DNA of 40,250 nucleotides from an uncultured Porphyromonadaceae bacterium (GTDB taxonomy: Bacteria > Bacteroidota > Bacteroidia > Bacteroidales > Muribaculaceae), in contig URII01000019.1 in NCBI GenBank assembly GCA_900547825.1, forward strand, positions 1 to 40,250. The letters are read 5' to 3'. Of this stretch, positions 24,326-33,172 are shown one piece after another. Below the pieces are notes generated by a model. It was not told where the DNA came from. It saw only the letters and a list, made by a program, of their open reading frames with translations, and searched no databases. Positions within the stretch are counted from its first letter, which is position 1, and each line of letters starts with the position of its first letter. A program made the position numbers and the translations under genes.

Positions 24326-27316
24326 TTATCCGTTATCATCTGTTACACCGCATATCGCCTTGAAGTTACAGTATCTGCAAACATGGCCGTCGGGAGCTTG
24401 TGTAGGAGTGAACGGTATTTCAGGATTGAAAAGATCCCGTATCACGGTTGCCATAAGTTCCTTATATTCATCGAAGCATTCCTGATAGTCAGTGATGTCG
24501 GCTTTTTCTCTTGCCGGTCCTATTCTCAAAGGTTCAAGTCCCCGGCTATAGACATTCTTTATGGAATAGATCATCGGGGTTATAGGCTTGCCGTAAAGTC
24601 CCGGACGGTTGGCCACTAATGCCTGACAATAGAACATCAGCTGTACGAAAGCTTTTGGCCTTTTCTTCTGTATCGGATCAAATGCGTCTTGTAAACTTAT
24701 GGTGGATAATTCATCCTCTCCCGTCTTATAATCTATTATACGTAAGGTGCCGTTGACCCGGTCTATGCGGTCTATGCTTCCGGTCACATTCACCTTCAGT
24801 CCCTCACACAGCTCTACCTGACCGTAAATCTTATGCTCTGTGGCCAGAACTTCAAATGGCGCAATACTAAGCTCTTCTTTCAGAACCGTGCCTACTATAC
24901 GTTCTATCATCTTGCCCATAAGTTCCGGCTCCCCGGCAAACGCATCGGATCGGCGGGCGTCCTCTTTAAGATACTCTTTGGCAATTATCTCTGTGGTGAG
25001 ATCCTTTATAGTACTGTCGGTTCTGTCTAACCATCGTTCTATATCTTGTCGGGTTACGGTTACAGGCAATTTCCGCTGTGGTGAGATTGTCATATATAGA
25101 CGCTCCATTACGGCATGCATTATTGTACCAACCATAGAGGAGGTCATATATCCCTCGTCGGCCTCATCCACATTGAATCCTTCCACAAACCGCAGATAGA
25201 ACTGGAGCGGACAGTCTATCAGGGTGTTTATTGCACTTGCTGAAAGCGCTTTGACCTTTTCGCCGGAGGGCGACGCAGGCGTAAGATATTCCCGGAGCAA
25301 CCCCATTACACGTTCATCCTTGGCTACTTCCGCCCTGAGTGGAGAAAATGCCGATGTGGTGTAGGAAAGTGACCGGTGGCTGACTTTTAATTTATCGCCG
25401 AACGAATATATCAGCTGTATCAGGTAACGGGACATTTCGCTTGAATGCAGTCCTACCGTGCGCGAATCGTAAAGCAGAACCACCCGCGATGCATGTGAAA
25501 CCAACCGGTAGAAATAATATGCGAAAATACATTCCTGATGTTCGACAGTTGACATGCGGTAGGCCCGGCGCAGGGAGTCGGGAATGAATGAACGGGTGAA
25601 ACTCTTGCGTGGGAATATCCTTTCGTTCATCGACGGCATGATCACATTCTCAAAATCCAGAGCTCTGGATTCAAGTACACCCATTATCTGCAAACCGCGC
25701 AGCGGATCCCCTTTAAGTGTTATCTGCTCCGAGCCCACGGCCCTTTCTATAAGCCGTAAAGCCGTTATTGCGTCAGGGGTCACCCCATAGTGTTCAGCTA
25801 CGGAAACAAGTGTGTCCAGCGCATAGCGGTAGGCGTTGATGAATTCTATCTGGATTCTGGCATCACGTTTTGACTTGAGAAGCCCCACACCGTGGCGTAA
25901 CCATTCTAATAGCCCGGTTATATATGAAGCTGTGGCCTCCAGCCGTTGCCCTGATTCAATCGGTGTGAACAGGCTGCGCATTGCAGGATAGTTGTCACAC
26001 AGCATATCGGCCTCAACCATAAATCGTCTCTGAGTGCGCATCCTCTGCAATATATTCCGGCAATCCTCGGGAGCTACTGCCTCAGGAAGCGAATTGGAAA
26101 GCACGCTCATCAGATCCTCGTAGAAGTAATACCATTTGCCCGACGATTTCCTGGCCCTGACATGCATTGACACTACCGCTTTGAGGAAAGTGGCTACAGG
26201 TGTGCGCCGCATGGGATAACCCATCGTTACATTGACCGGTGAGAAATTGGCCGGAACCGAACCCACAAGCGGGAGAAACAGGCTCTCGTCAGGCAACACC
26301 ACTGCCGTGTTTATTGCGGCTTTCGGATCGGTAAATCTGTCAGCGGCCATTTCATCAAGCACCTTGGCCACTGCTTTGGCCTGACCTATGCGCGACGGCA
26401 CTCCTACTATCGAAACCTCAGGCACCGTAGGCGGCAAGTCACTGTGTATATCATAACGGGATGGGAACCTTCGGGCATTCCGGGTTACAAACCGCATAGC
26501 TTTGTTCGTGACATTTCCCGAGCCGGTGAACGCACTGTCGATAATATCCCAGTAAAAATCGGCTGTTCCCTCGTTGTCTATAAGCCTGAATATTTCAAGT
26601 TCCGAAGCGGACAGCACATTGAAGCCGACAAACACAATTCTGTCAAAACCTAACTTCTGGCCTCCGTGTGCATCCAGCTCCTCAACCGCCATGCGGTAGA
26701 TATGTCCGGGCGACGCCATTGAACGCTCGCGTAATGAACTGTTGTAGGCTTTGTATAAAGGCAGGAGTATTTCCCATAACCTTACAAAGCGTTCCTTGGT
26801 CGGTGAATGCTTGTCATTGATATGTTGCCAGAATCGGTCAACACCTTCGGTATAATCCTCTACACCGTCCCAATATCTTCCTATGATCTCAAGCTGGCGG
26901 GGTGTCAGGTAATTGCTCCGTATTTCGCGGAAACGGCTTACATTGACAAACAGTTTTTCCGGATCCACCAGATAACGGTCCACATCATCGAAATCTCTTA
27001 TAAGCATGTCGCCCCAGAATATGAACCGGTCGAATTCAACCACTTCCGCACCGGAAAGTTTGCGGTACTCCGTGTAAAGAGTAAAGAGCAGATCAAACCG
27101 CGACGCTTCGGCACACGGCGCCAGCTCACTTACGAGATCCGATATCGTCATGGCAGCCGGAAGCAGTGCCGGAGGTTTCAGCATACCTTGCAGGTAATTG
27201 CCGAAAAAAGCCGCGCTGCGTTTGTTGGGAAACACAAAGCACATCCGGCTGAGATGTTCCGCCTCATTCAATACATAAGCGGCTGCCACACGTTTAAGAA
27301 ACGGATCCCGTGTCAT
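24326..27316 (-). CDS. AddB/RexB-like PD-(D/E)XK nuclease with iron-sulfur cysteines
   Basis: This 996-residue protein resembles the B subunit of AddAB-type recombination nucleases. Its N-terminal half is an inactive helicase-like fold. The RecB-family nuclease domain is at ~700-996, with IDRVNG...LRIIDYKTG at ~860-880 holding the catalytic Asp and Lys. Cys in LIDCPLQFYLRF (~700) together with CRYCNFKAIC near the C-terminus give the C...CxxCx5C set that binds an iron-sulfur cluster in AddB. It would process double-strand DNA ends with an AddA-like helicase encoded elsewhere. Its ATG overlaps the holB stop by four bases (ATGA). Confidence 0.85.
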   Translation of the reverse strand: MTRDPFLKRVAAAYVLNEAEHLSRMCFVFPNKRSAAFFGNYLQGMLKPPALLPAAMTISDLVSELAPCAEASRFDLLFTLYTEYRKLSGAEVVEFDRFIFWGDMLIRDFDDVDRYLVDPEKLFVNVSRFREIRSNYLTPRQLEIIGRYWDGVEDYTEGVDRFWQHINDKHSPTKERFVRLWEILLPLYKAYNSSLRERSMASPGHIYRMAVEELDAHGGQKLGFDRIVFVGFNVLSASELEIFRLIDNEGTADFYWDIIDSAFTGSGNVTNKAMRFVTRNARRFPSRYDIHSDLPPTVPEVSIVGVPSRIGQAKAVAKVLDEMAADRFTDPKAAINTAVVLPDESLFLPLVGSVPANFSPVNVTMGYPMRRTPVATFLKAVVSMHVRARKSSGKWYYFYEDLMSVLSNSLPEAVAPEDCRNILQRMRTQRRFMVEADMLCDNYPAMRSLFTPIESGQRLEATASYITGLLEWLRHGVGLLKSKRDARIQIEFINAYRYALDTLVSVAEHYGVTPDAITALRLIERAVGSEQITLKGDPLRGLQIMGVLESRALDFENVIMPSMNERIFPRKSFTRSFIPDSLRRAYRMSTVEHQECIFAYYFYRLVSHASRVVLLYDSRTVGLHSSEMSRYLIQLIYSFGDKLKVSHRSLSYTTSAFSPLRAEVAKDERVMGLLREYLTPASPSGEKVKALSASAINTLIDCPLQFYLRFVEGFNVDEADEGYMTSSMVGTIMHAVMERLYMTISPQRKLPVTVTRQDIERWLDRTDSTIKDLTTEIIAKEYLKEDARRSDAFAGEPELMGKMIERIVGTVLKEELSIAPFEVLATEHKIYGQVELCEGLKVNVTGSIDRIDRVNGTLRIIDYKTGEDELSTISLQDAFDPIQKKRPKAFVQLMFYCQALVANRPGLYGKPITPMIYSIKNVYSRGLEPLRIGPAREKADITDYQECFDEYKELMATVIRDLFNPEIPFTPTQAPDGHVCRYCNFKAICGVTDDNG

Positions 27317-28446
27317 TGTTTCAGAAGCAGAATTATTTTTATGGCCAGATCAAAATTCACAATCTTTCCGTTGGCGTTTCCTGCAATATCTGATGATGCG
27401 GCATTCATTACTCCGATAATTTTTTCAACATTGCGCTCATTGATGAAGCGTGCGAAATTTTTGGAAAACGCTGCTTCATCATGCGACAGGTAGTTGAGAT
27501 CCGGAACATTGAAATTCAACACGAAATTTTCACGTATGAGCCGTTGACAGTAATCATAAAACTTTATCGCCCGTTCACGTCCTAACGCTGCTATGTCCGT
27601 GCTCCAGTCGCGCAGGGCACTCACATTGCGCTGATAGGCAAGGCGCATCAGTTTTATGAACAGGTCAAGAAACAGTTTGTCATCATTGTCAGCCATCAGT
27701 TTTTTAATAGCCGCAGTCACGCTGCCTTCGGCATTGTGGGCTATGGCAAGTGCATCTTCTGATGGTACTCCGTGGTGTTCGGTGAGCCATTGTGCCACTA
27801 ATGAATCAGGCATACGCTTCATCTCTATGCGCTGCGTGCGTGAATAGATTGTAGGAAGTATCGACTTATGGTCATTCGACACTAAGATTATGATTGTGTC
27901 CTCGTAAGGTTCCTCTATCAGTTTCAGTAGTTTGTTGGCGGCATCAGGGTTAAGTCTTTCCGGAAGCCATAGAATCAGCGACTTGTAATGGACATTGCGT
28001 GATGCGTAGCTGAGCCGCTTCATTATGTCCTGGCTCTCGCTCACATAAATGGCCGGTTGTGCATTAGGTTTTATCCGGCCAAGAATCTCAGCCCATCTGT
28101 CGAAGTCATTATATGGATCCGATGCAAGAAATTCACTCCACTCCTCATAATAGTCTTCTGACACAGGACCTTTCGTGGAATCGGTCTTTACTACCGGATA
28201 AGAGAAACTGAGATCTACAAGATTCATTGACTGCATTTTGCGGCATGTGGCGCATACTCCGCAGCTGTCGCCGTCGGGAGTGTGCTCACGGCAATTTATA
28301 TACTGCACGAATGCGCGGGCCATGGCAAGTTTCCCTATCCCGGCAGGGCCATGAATAAGCATGGCATGGGGGATCCGATCTGAATCCGCAAGTGCCCGGA
28401 GCCGTTCTTTTACATTATCATGCCCCGGAATATCATTGAATCTCAT
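27313..28446 (-). CDS. holB: DNA polymerase III delta' subunit
   Basis: The 377-residue clamp-loader AAA+ protein helps load the sliding clamp. A Walker A-like GPAGIGKL is at residues 33-40, and the zinc module has Cys52, Cys62, Cys65 and Cys68. LLKLIEEPYEDTIIILVSN and the SRTQRIEM segment follow, as expected for DnaX/HolB proteins. It is longer than E. coli HolB (334 residues) because of inserts around residues 75-120. It is the first gene of the holB-addB-hemW unit and has a good promoter. Confidence 0.9.
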   Translation of the reverse strand: MRFNDIPGHDNVKERLRALADSDRIPHAMLIHGPAGIGKLAMARAFVQYINCREHTPDGDSCGVCATCRKMQSMNLVDLSFSYPVVKTDSTKGPVSEDYYEEWSEFLASDPYNDFDRWAEILGRIKPNAQPAIYVSESQDIMKRLSYASRNVHYKSLILWLPERLNPDAANKLLKLIEEPYEDTIIILVSNDHKSILPTIYSRTQRIEMKRMPDSLVAQWLTEHHGVPSEDALAIAHNAEGSVTAAIKKLMADNDDKLFLDLFIKLMRLAYQRNVSALRDWSTDIAALGRERAIKFYDYCQRLIRENFVLNFNVPDLNYLSHDEAAFSKNFARFINERNVEKIIGVMNAASSDIAGNANGKIVNFDLAIKIILLLKQ

Positions 28447-28470
28447 ATGTCATGAAATAGAAATTATATA

Positions 28471-28501
28471 CAAAGATACGAATAAGCGAGAGCAAAATCA
28501 A
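28471..28501 (-). promoter_or_regulatory. Promoter of the holB operon
   Basis: On the minus strand TTG (28501-28499), a 20-base spacer and TATCTTTG (28478-28471) match the consensus, 25 bases before the ATG. A second TATCTTTG is at 28551-28544 without a -33 partner. Confidence 0.65.
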
Positions 28502-28518
28502 GCTCGCTTGAATTTTGC
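28492..28518. repeat. Inverted repeat in the holB promoter region
   Basis: GCAAAATCAAGC (28492-28503) pairs with GCTTGAATTTTGC (28506-28518), apart from one bulged base, over a two-base loop. It overlaps the -33 element. From memory, very similar GCGAGAGCAAAA...TTTTGCCGAGCG elements recur between genes in Bacteroidales genomes. Confidence 0.6.
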
Positions 28519-28629
28519 CGAGCGTGAGTATCTAATACGGAGTCAAAGATACGGAAATATCACGTTGTGTCGTTGAACTTTGAATCGAATGCATGCGTTT
28601 ATAATTTATTAACAACTATATCTTCGGTT

Positions 28630-29724
28630 ATGGCATCTGTCAACGTTTCAACTGATCAGTCCCGTCATAAGTATCTCAAGGAATGGGCAGGGACTGGTTT
28701 GCGCTATCTAGTCCCTGTCGCGGTAACGGCAGCACTTGTGGTATGGATATTGCATAAGGTGGATTTCCACGAAGTAGTGAGGATAGTCCGTCAGGGATGC
28801 GATTTCGAATGGATATTCATGATGATGGGTGTGCTGATGCTGTCACGTATAGTGAGAGGCATACGCTGGGGTATACAGCTTCGTGCCGCAGGTGTGCCAC
28901 GAATGCCTGTCACAGCCGAGTGTGTGTCGATTTTCGGTGCGTATGCGCTTGATCTGCTGTTTCCGTGGCTGGGTGAGGCATGGCGCTGTGTTTATGTCAC
29001 AAAGCGCGAAAATGTAAGGTTATCCACTGTTGTAGGCACCGACATGGGCGACCGCGGATCCGATGCCGTTGCTATCCTGATTATTGCGGCTGTCGCCATG
29101 CTGGTGTCCGGGCCGGCGATAGAAAAATTCATGTCGCATTATGCCGTAGGCAAGGATATGGTGGACATTACCGAGAATCCCTGGCTGTGGATCTCGCTAT
29201 GTGTCCTGGCCGCTATATTCTGGGCCGGGTTTCATTTTTTCCATAATTATAAGTATATCCGGAAAATTGAAGGATCGGTGAGAAACGCATGGAAAGGTTT
29301 TGACGTGCTGTTCACCATGAAAGGACGTTGGACCTTCGTATGGCTTACCGTACTGATATGGATATTTTATTTCCTTCAGACTTATCTTTGTCTTTATGCT
29401 TTTCCTTTTACCCGGCAGCTGGTCACTGAGCCGGGAATGGCATGGGGACTCGTGCCGGGGCTCACTGTGTTTGTGTTCGGGTCGTTCAGTATAGCGGTAC
29501 CTTCCAACGGCGGCCTCGGTCCATGGAACCTTGCCGTGATGTTCGCTTTGTCGCTGTATGGTGTTTCCGACGCGGAAAGTGCGGCTTATTCCTTGGTGGT
29601 ATGGTCATTCCAGACCATAATGATTGTGGCTCTCGGAATTTTTTCAGCCATATATGTCACTTACACCTCAAGAAATAAAGGCAGCTTGAGAAAATCAATC
29701 AGCTATCCATCCGGAAAGAGTTGA
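28630..29724 (+). CDS. Flippase-like integral membrane protein (UPF0104/LPG synthase TM family)
   Basis: The start is ATG 28630; the longer frame from GTG 28567 adds an unlikely leader. The 364-residue protein has about eight membrane helices and motifs of the lysylphosphatidylglycerol synthase transmembrane family: SRIVRGIRWGIQLRAAGV (~78-95), GAYALDLLFPWLGEAWR, MGDRGSDAV and VPSNGGLGPWN. This family is linked to lipid or polyprenol-glycan transport. There is no aminoacyl-transfer domain, so it is not a full MprF. Its last 26 bases overlap the convergent glsB gene. Confidence 0.8.
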   Translation: MASVNVSTDQSRHKYLKEWAGTGLRYLVPVAVTAALVVWILHKVDFHEVVRIVRQGCDFEWIFMMMGVLMLSRIVRGIRWGIQLRAAGVPRMPVTAECVSIFGAYALDLLFPWLGEAWRCVYVTKRENVRLSTVVGTDMGDRGSDAVAILIIAAVAMLVSGPAIEKFMSHYAVGKDMVDITENPWLWISLCVLAAIFWAGFHFFHNYKYIRKIEGSVRNAWKGFDVLFTMKGRWTFVWLTVLIWIFYFLQTYLCLYAFPFTRQLVTEPGMAWGLVPGLTVFVFGSFSIAVPSNGGLGPWNLAVMFALSLYGVSDAESAAYSLVVWSFQTIMIVALGIFSAIYVTYTSRNKGSLRKSISYPSGKS

Positions 29725-30640
29725 TATGCCGGTTTTTTTTCTCGTCGAAAATATCCGATATGGCAAAGAATATGCCTGACTCCTCCACATCGCCGAATTC
29801 ATCGTTGATGGCTGTGCCGAACATACGCATAGTCGGTGACAGCCCCATATACGCATTTACAAGCGGCGGGATATTATAACCTAAAAGCCTTACGGAATGG
29901 TTCAGTATCCTGTAATCGTCCTTGAATGAGTTCCCGCAGAAAAGTTCGTCCATGGCTTTTTCGTCAATGTCGGTGACCAACGGGTGCTTTGGTCTTACAA
30001 GGTAATCCGGATCCGGGAAATATTTGTTCAGAAAATAAAGGATCATGTTGCGGGCTTCCTTGCTGTATTCAGGATACATTGTCACCTTGCCGAATAGATA
30101 GCGTATCTCCGGATAAACCACTGTGAGCGCTCCAAGACCGTCCCAGAGGTTGTCAAGCACATATATGGCCTTCACTCCGGCTTTTGTGCTCTGATACTCC
30201 AGTCTCACGAACGAGCGTCCGAGTTCGATAGTGTAGGGCAGATATTCATTCAGAAACCTGTCGGAAAAATCAAACATATGGGCTGTGGCTATCCGGGGAG
30301 TGCCGTCAGGCATTATCTTTATATTGTTGCCTGTGATGAAACGGTAACCGCCGAGTATCTGTTCTGTTTCGGGATCCCATACTATCAGTTGCCGGCATGC
30401 CGGATCCATAGTGTCGAACTGGTCGATATCGCATTCTTTGCCGGTGCCCCCTCCGGCCGAGCGAAACGCTATTTCGCGTAAACGACCTATTTCCCGCATC
30501 ACATTAGGAGCCTTATGGGCGTCAGTCACATACAGGTCAGTGCCCCCTTTGCATGAATGTCGCAGAAATGAATCCGGTGTCAGTTCGGCTTTTATCAGGT
30601 TTATGTCTACCGGTGGAATAATGGATAACGGTGATGGCAT
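29699..30640 (-). CDS. glsB: Glycine N-acyltransferase for glycine lipids (GNAT)
   Basis: The 313-residue protein is an acyltransferase of the hemolysin/OlsB-like GNAT family: REIGRLREIAFRSAGGGTG (~48-66), IVWDPETEQILGGYRF (~85-100), and IELGRSFVRLEYQ (~137-149). In Bacteroides thetaiotaomicron, GlsB transfers a 3-hydroxy fatty acid to glycine, the first step to glycine lipids. It lies seven bases after the glsA stop, as expected for the gls pair. Its 3' end overlaps the convergent gene by 26 bases. Confidence 0.8.
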   Translation of the reverse strand: MPSPLSIIPPVDINLIKAELTPDSFLRHSCKGGTDLYVTDAHKAPNVMREIGRLREIAFRSAGGGTGKECDIDQFDTMDPACRQLIVWDPETEQILGGYRFITGNNIKIMPDGTPRIATAHMFDFSDRFLNEYLPYTIELGRSFVRLEYQSTKAGVKAIYVLDNLWDGLGALTVVYPEIRYLFGKVTMYPEYSKEARNMILYFLNKYFPDPDYLVRPKHPLVTDIDEKAMDELFCGNSFKDDYRILNHSVRLLGYNIPPLVNAYMGLSPTMRMFGTAINDEFGDVEESGIFFAISDIFDEKKNRHINSFRMDS

Positions 30641-30647
30641 CTTGAAT

Positions 30648-31481
30648 TTATCTGCTCAGGTTATAAACAATTTTTCTAATAGCAAGTGATTCAGCACGGG
30701 CACATGCGCCCCCGCGGAGTTTTGACGAGAATACACGCGGTCCTACATGAATGCCGAACTCTTTGCCGCGGCTCCACATCACTTCACGTGGCAACAGAAG
30801 CATGTCGAAATTGAACTTCACATGCAGCTTTTTGCGCATCCGGGCGAAATTGTAGAATTTGTCGGAATTGCGGCCGTCGAAATATAGCGGTATGATGTCA
30901 CGGTTCGATTTTATGGCCCGGTTTACGAATGTGGTTTTCCAGTCAAGGTCGGCAATGGATCCGTCAGGCTGTTTACGCGACACCAGGCCCGCGGGAAATA
31001 TTATCACAGGGCGGTCGCTTTCGAAAGCCGCATCGAATGAATCCGCCGCCATGCGTCCCTGACGTCCATGCTTGTTGATGGGAAGGAACACGCTGCGCAG
31101 CGGTTCGATGTTCATCAGCAGGTCATTTACCACGAAGTAAGGTTCCTTGCCATGCAGGGCGGCCACCATACATATCAGGGATATACCGTCCAGCCCTCCA
31201 AGCGGATGGTTTGAGACATAGATCACACGGGAGTCCCCGGGTGCCGGAAGCCTTTCTGAACCATATGTCTTGTAGCTCACATCAAGGTAGTCGAGACAGC
31301 AGCGGCAGAATTCCGAACCTGTTTTCCCTTTGCTGTAACGTAATATGGAATTGAGCTCATCCTGACATATCAGGGCTTCGAGCTTTTTTACAAGAATATG
31401 GGGCAGAAAACGGTAGAGGCCCGGCATACGTTTGTGTATCACCGAGTCAACGTTGATTTCAAGTACGGAAGCTGAATCCAT
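30648..31481 (-). CDS. glsA: PlsC-like O-acyltransferase for glycine lipids
   Basis: The 277-residue protein belongs to the 1-acylglycerol-3-phosphate acyltransferase superfamily. The catalytic block is VSNHPLGGLDGI (89-100), with five residues between His92 and Asp98 instead of the usual four. IIFPAGLVSR (~156-165) and DLDWKTTFVNRAI follow. In Bacteroides, GlsA esterifies N-acyl glycine with a second fatty acid to finish the glycine lipid, acting at the inner face of the membrane. It is the first gene of the two-gene unit with a consensus promoter. Confidence 0.8.
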   Translation of the reverse strand: MDSASVLEINVDSVIHKRMPGLYRFLPHILVKKLEALICQDELNSILRYSKGKTGSEFCRCCLDYLDVSYKTYGSERLPAPGDSRVIYVSNHPLGGLDGISLICMVAALHGKEPYFVVNDLLMNIEPLRSVFLPINKHGRQGRMAADSFDAAFESDRPVIIFPAGLVSRKQPDGSIADLDWKTTFVNRAIKSNRDIIPLYFDGRNSDKFYNFARMRKKLHVKFNFDMLLLPREVMWSRGKEFGIHVGPRVFSSKLRGGACARAESLAIRKIVYNLSR

Positions 31482-31542
31482 ATTAATGGACTGGTTGTGG
31501 TTCTGCCTTATTTCGTTATCTTGTAATTCTCAAATTTTTTTG

Positions 31543-31573
31543 CAAAATTACCTATTGTAACCGACACTCGCAA
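31543..31573 (-). promoter_or_regulatory. Promoter of glsA-glsB
   Basis: On the minus strand TTG (31573-31571), a 20-base spacer and TAATTTTG (31550-31543) match the consensus. The leader is about 55 bases. Confidence 0.65.
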
Positions 31574-31663
31574 TCTTATGCACAACAAATAACGGTTCGT
31601 GCAGTCCCGGTTTACGATAACGGACGCGGCAGTTTCAAATTATCAGGCTGTATTATTTTTTAT

Positions 31664-31671
31664 TAAATTTG
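31664..31671 (+). promoter_or_regulatory. Candidate -7 box of the polytopic membrane gene
   Basis: TAAATTTG lies 24 bases before the ATG at 31696. No TTG stands at the usual -33 position. Confidence 0.4.
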
Positions 31672-31695
31672 CAGCCGGATCAGTTTTATTTACTT

Positions 31696-33117
31696 ATGAT
31701 TGGAAGTTCCCGTTTCCGTATCGTTTTTGCGGCCTCACAGATAACCGCCCTGATGGCGGTATTTCTGATGCTTTGGCTTATGCCTGGAGCGCCTGTGCCC
31801 GATAGTTTGATCGGATTTTCGGTTGTTTGGGCGGTGACAAGCTGTTTTTATCGATTGAATCCTTATCGCAGCCGTGGAGGATGGTGGATTCTGCTTGCGG
31901 TGGCTGTGTTTCTTTCGCTCGGCATTATTGCCAACATACATGTTTTCACATTACCTCCGGGAGCTGATTCTTCACATCCGGTGTTCGTCAACAATGATGC
32001 TACATTGATATGGCAACGTGCCGTCATGCTCAACGGCTTCAGCTACGATCCCGATATTGCCTCGCCCGACGGGCCGTTCGGATTCGCTCTGTTTGTCGCT
32101 CCTGTGTTGCAGGTGTTCGGATGCGATATAATCTATCCTCTTCTTATAAATATGCTTTGTGTGCTTATGGCAGTGGTGATGGCCGGAATGCTTTATGTAC
32201 GCACGGTCCGCAGCAGTTCCGGTTCTACTGCCGCAATGCTGTTTCTGTCAGTTATAGCTTATTTTGTTTGTGCCGGTGCCATATTGTTGAAGGACGCCCC
32301 CCTGTCGGTTTCCATATCCGCGCTTATGCTCGGACTTACATTCGTAATACGCCCGTCAACGGTTACTCGGTTGAATATAGCGGCTTACAGCGGGATAATA
32401 ATATCCCTGATTGTTATGGCTCTTTGCCGGGCACCTATGCTGCTTTTGGCTGCTACAGGAGTTGTGGCGGTGCTTTGGGGCCGGAATAAGTTGGGGGGAT
32501 ATCTTCCTGTCGCAATCATATTGGTCGTGGCGGGATTGCTTTACATCAGTGTAATGTTGCTGGATTATCCTGTCGACACATCTGTAAAGGCAGTGGCGCA
32601 TTTCTCCGATGATGTACGTTCCACTATATTTGATGCTATAGAGGATACTCAGAAAGCTTATGACCCTATCCGGTCATTGGTGGGCTCCTCTATCTTAACC
32701 CGTATGGCTTTTCTTCCCTTATCCTGTGTCCTTCAGTTTCTGATCCCGTTGCCATGGAACTTTATGGCCCATGCTGCAATGGGCTATACATTGATATATG
32801 CGCATATAGGCTTTGGATGGTATGTGACAGGTGGAATTGCGGCATTCGGTTATATATATGGCATGAGGAGTATGCCCGCTATGCTCCGGCGCATGGCAGT
32901 ATGGGCGCTTGCCATGTATGTGCTTATAGCTTTCATGTATGATGGCACCATATCGCGTTATTGCCTGCCTTTCATGCCGATATGGGCTGTTCTGGCCGCA
33001 TGGGCGCTCAGGCTCGGGAAAGAGAAGCCACGAAAGTTCAGAGCCTGGATCGTGGCATACGCGTTTGTAATGTCCGTTATTCTTCTTGCCGCATATTTTT
33101 ACACTCACGCTGATTGA
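31696..33117 (+). CDS. Polytopic membrane protein, possibly GT-C-like glycosyltransferase
   Basis: The start is ATG 31696; the longer frame runs into the promoter box. The 473-residue protein has about eleven hydrophobic helices, with a larger loop after the third (~85-125: HPVFVNNDATLIWQRAVMLN). An acidic residue in the first large external loop and the overall plan recall GT-C membrane glycosyltransferases that use polyprenyl-phosphate sugars, but no diagnostic motif is clear. It lies just upstream of dapF, which has its own promoter. Function is unassigned. Confidence 0.65.
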   Translation: MIGSSRFRIVFAASQITALMAVFLMLWLMPGAPVPDSLIGFSVVWAVTSCFYRLNPYRSRGGWWILLAVAVFLSLGIIANIHVFTLPPGADSSHPVFVNNDATLIWQRAVMLNGFSYDPDIASPDGPFGFALFVAPVLQVFGCDIIYPLLINMLCVLMAVVMAGMLYVRTVRSSSGSTAAMLFLSVIAYFVCAGAILLKDAPLSVSISALMLGLTFVIRPSTVTRLNIAAYSGIIISLIVMALCRAPMLLLAATGVVAVLWGRNKLGGYLPVAIILVVAGLLYISVMLLDYPVDTSVKAVAHFSDDVRSTIFDAIEDTQKAYDPIRSLVGSSILTRMAFLPLSCVLQFLIPLPWNFMAHAAMGYTLIYAHIGFGWYVTGGIAAFGYIYGMRSMPAMLRRMAVWALAMYVLIAFMYDGTISRYCLPFMPIWAVLAAWALRLGKEKPRKFRAWIVAYAFVMSVILLAAYFYTHAD

Positions 33118-33144
33118 GAATGCCGGATAAAATTCATACCTTTG
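33114..33144 (+). promoter_or_regulatory. Promoter of dapF-dapL
   Basis: TTG at 33114-33116 (overlapping the preceding stop codon), a 20-base spacer and TACCTTTG at 33137-33144 match the consensus. The leader to 33173 is about 23 bases. Confidence 0.65.
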
Positions 33145-33172
33145 CAGCGTCAAAATTATAATCTTACTCCAT

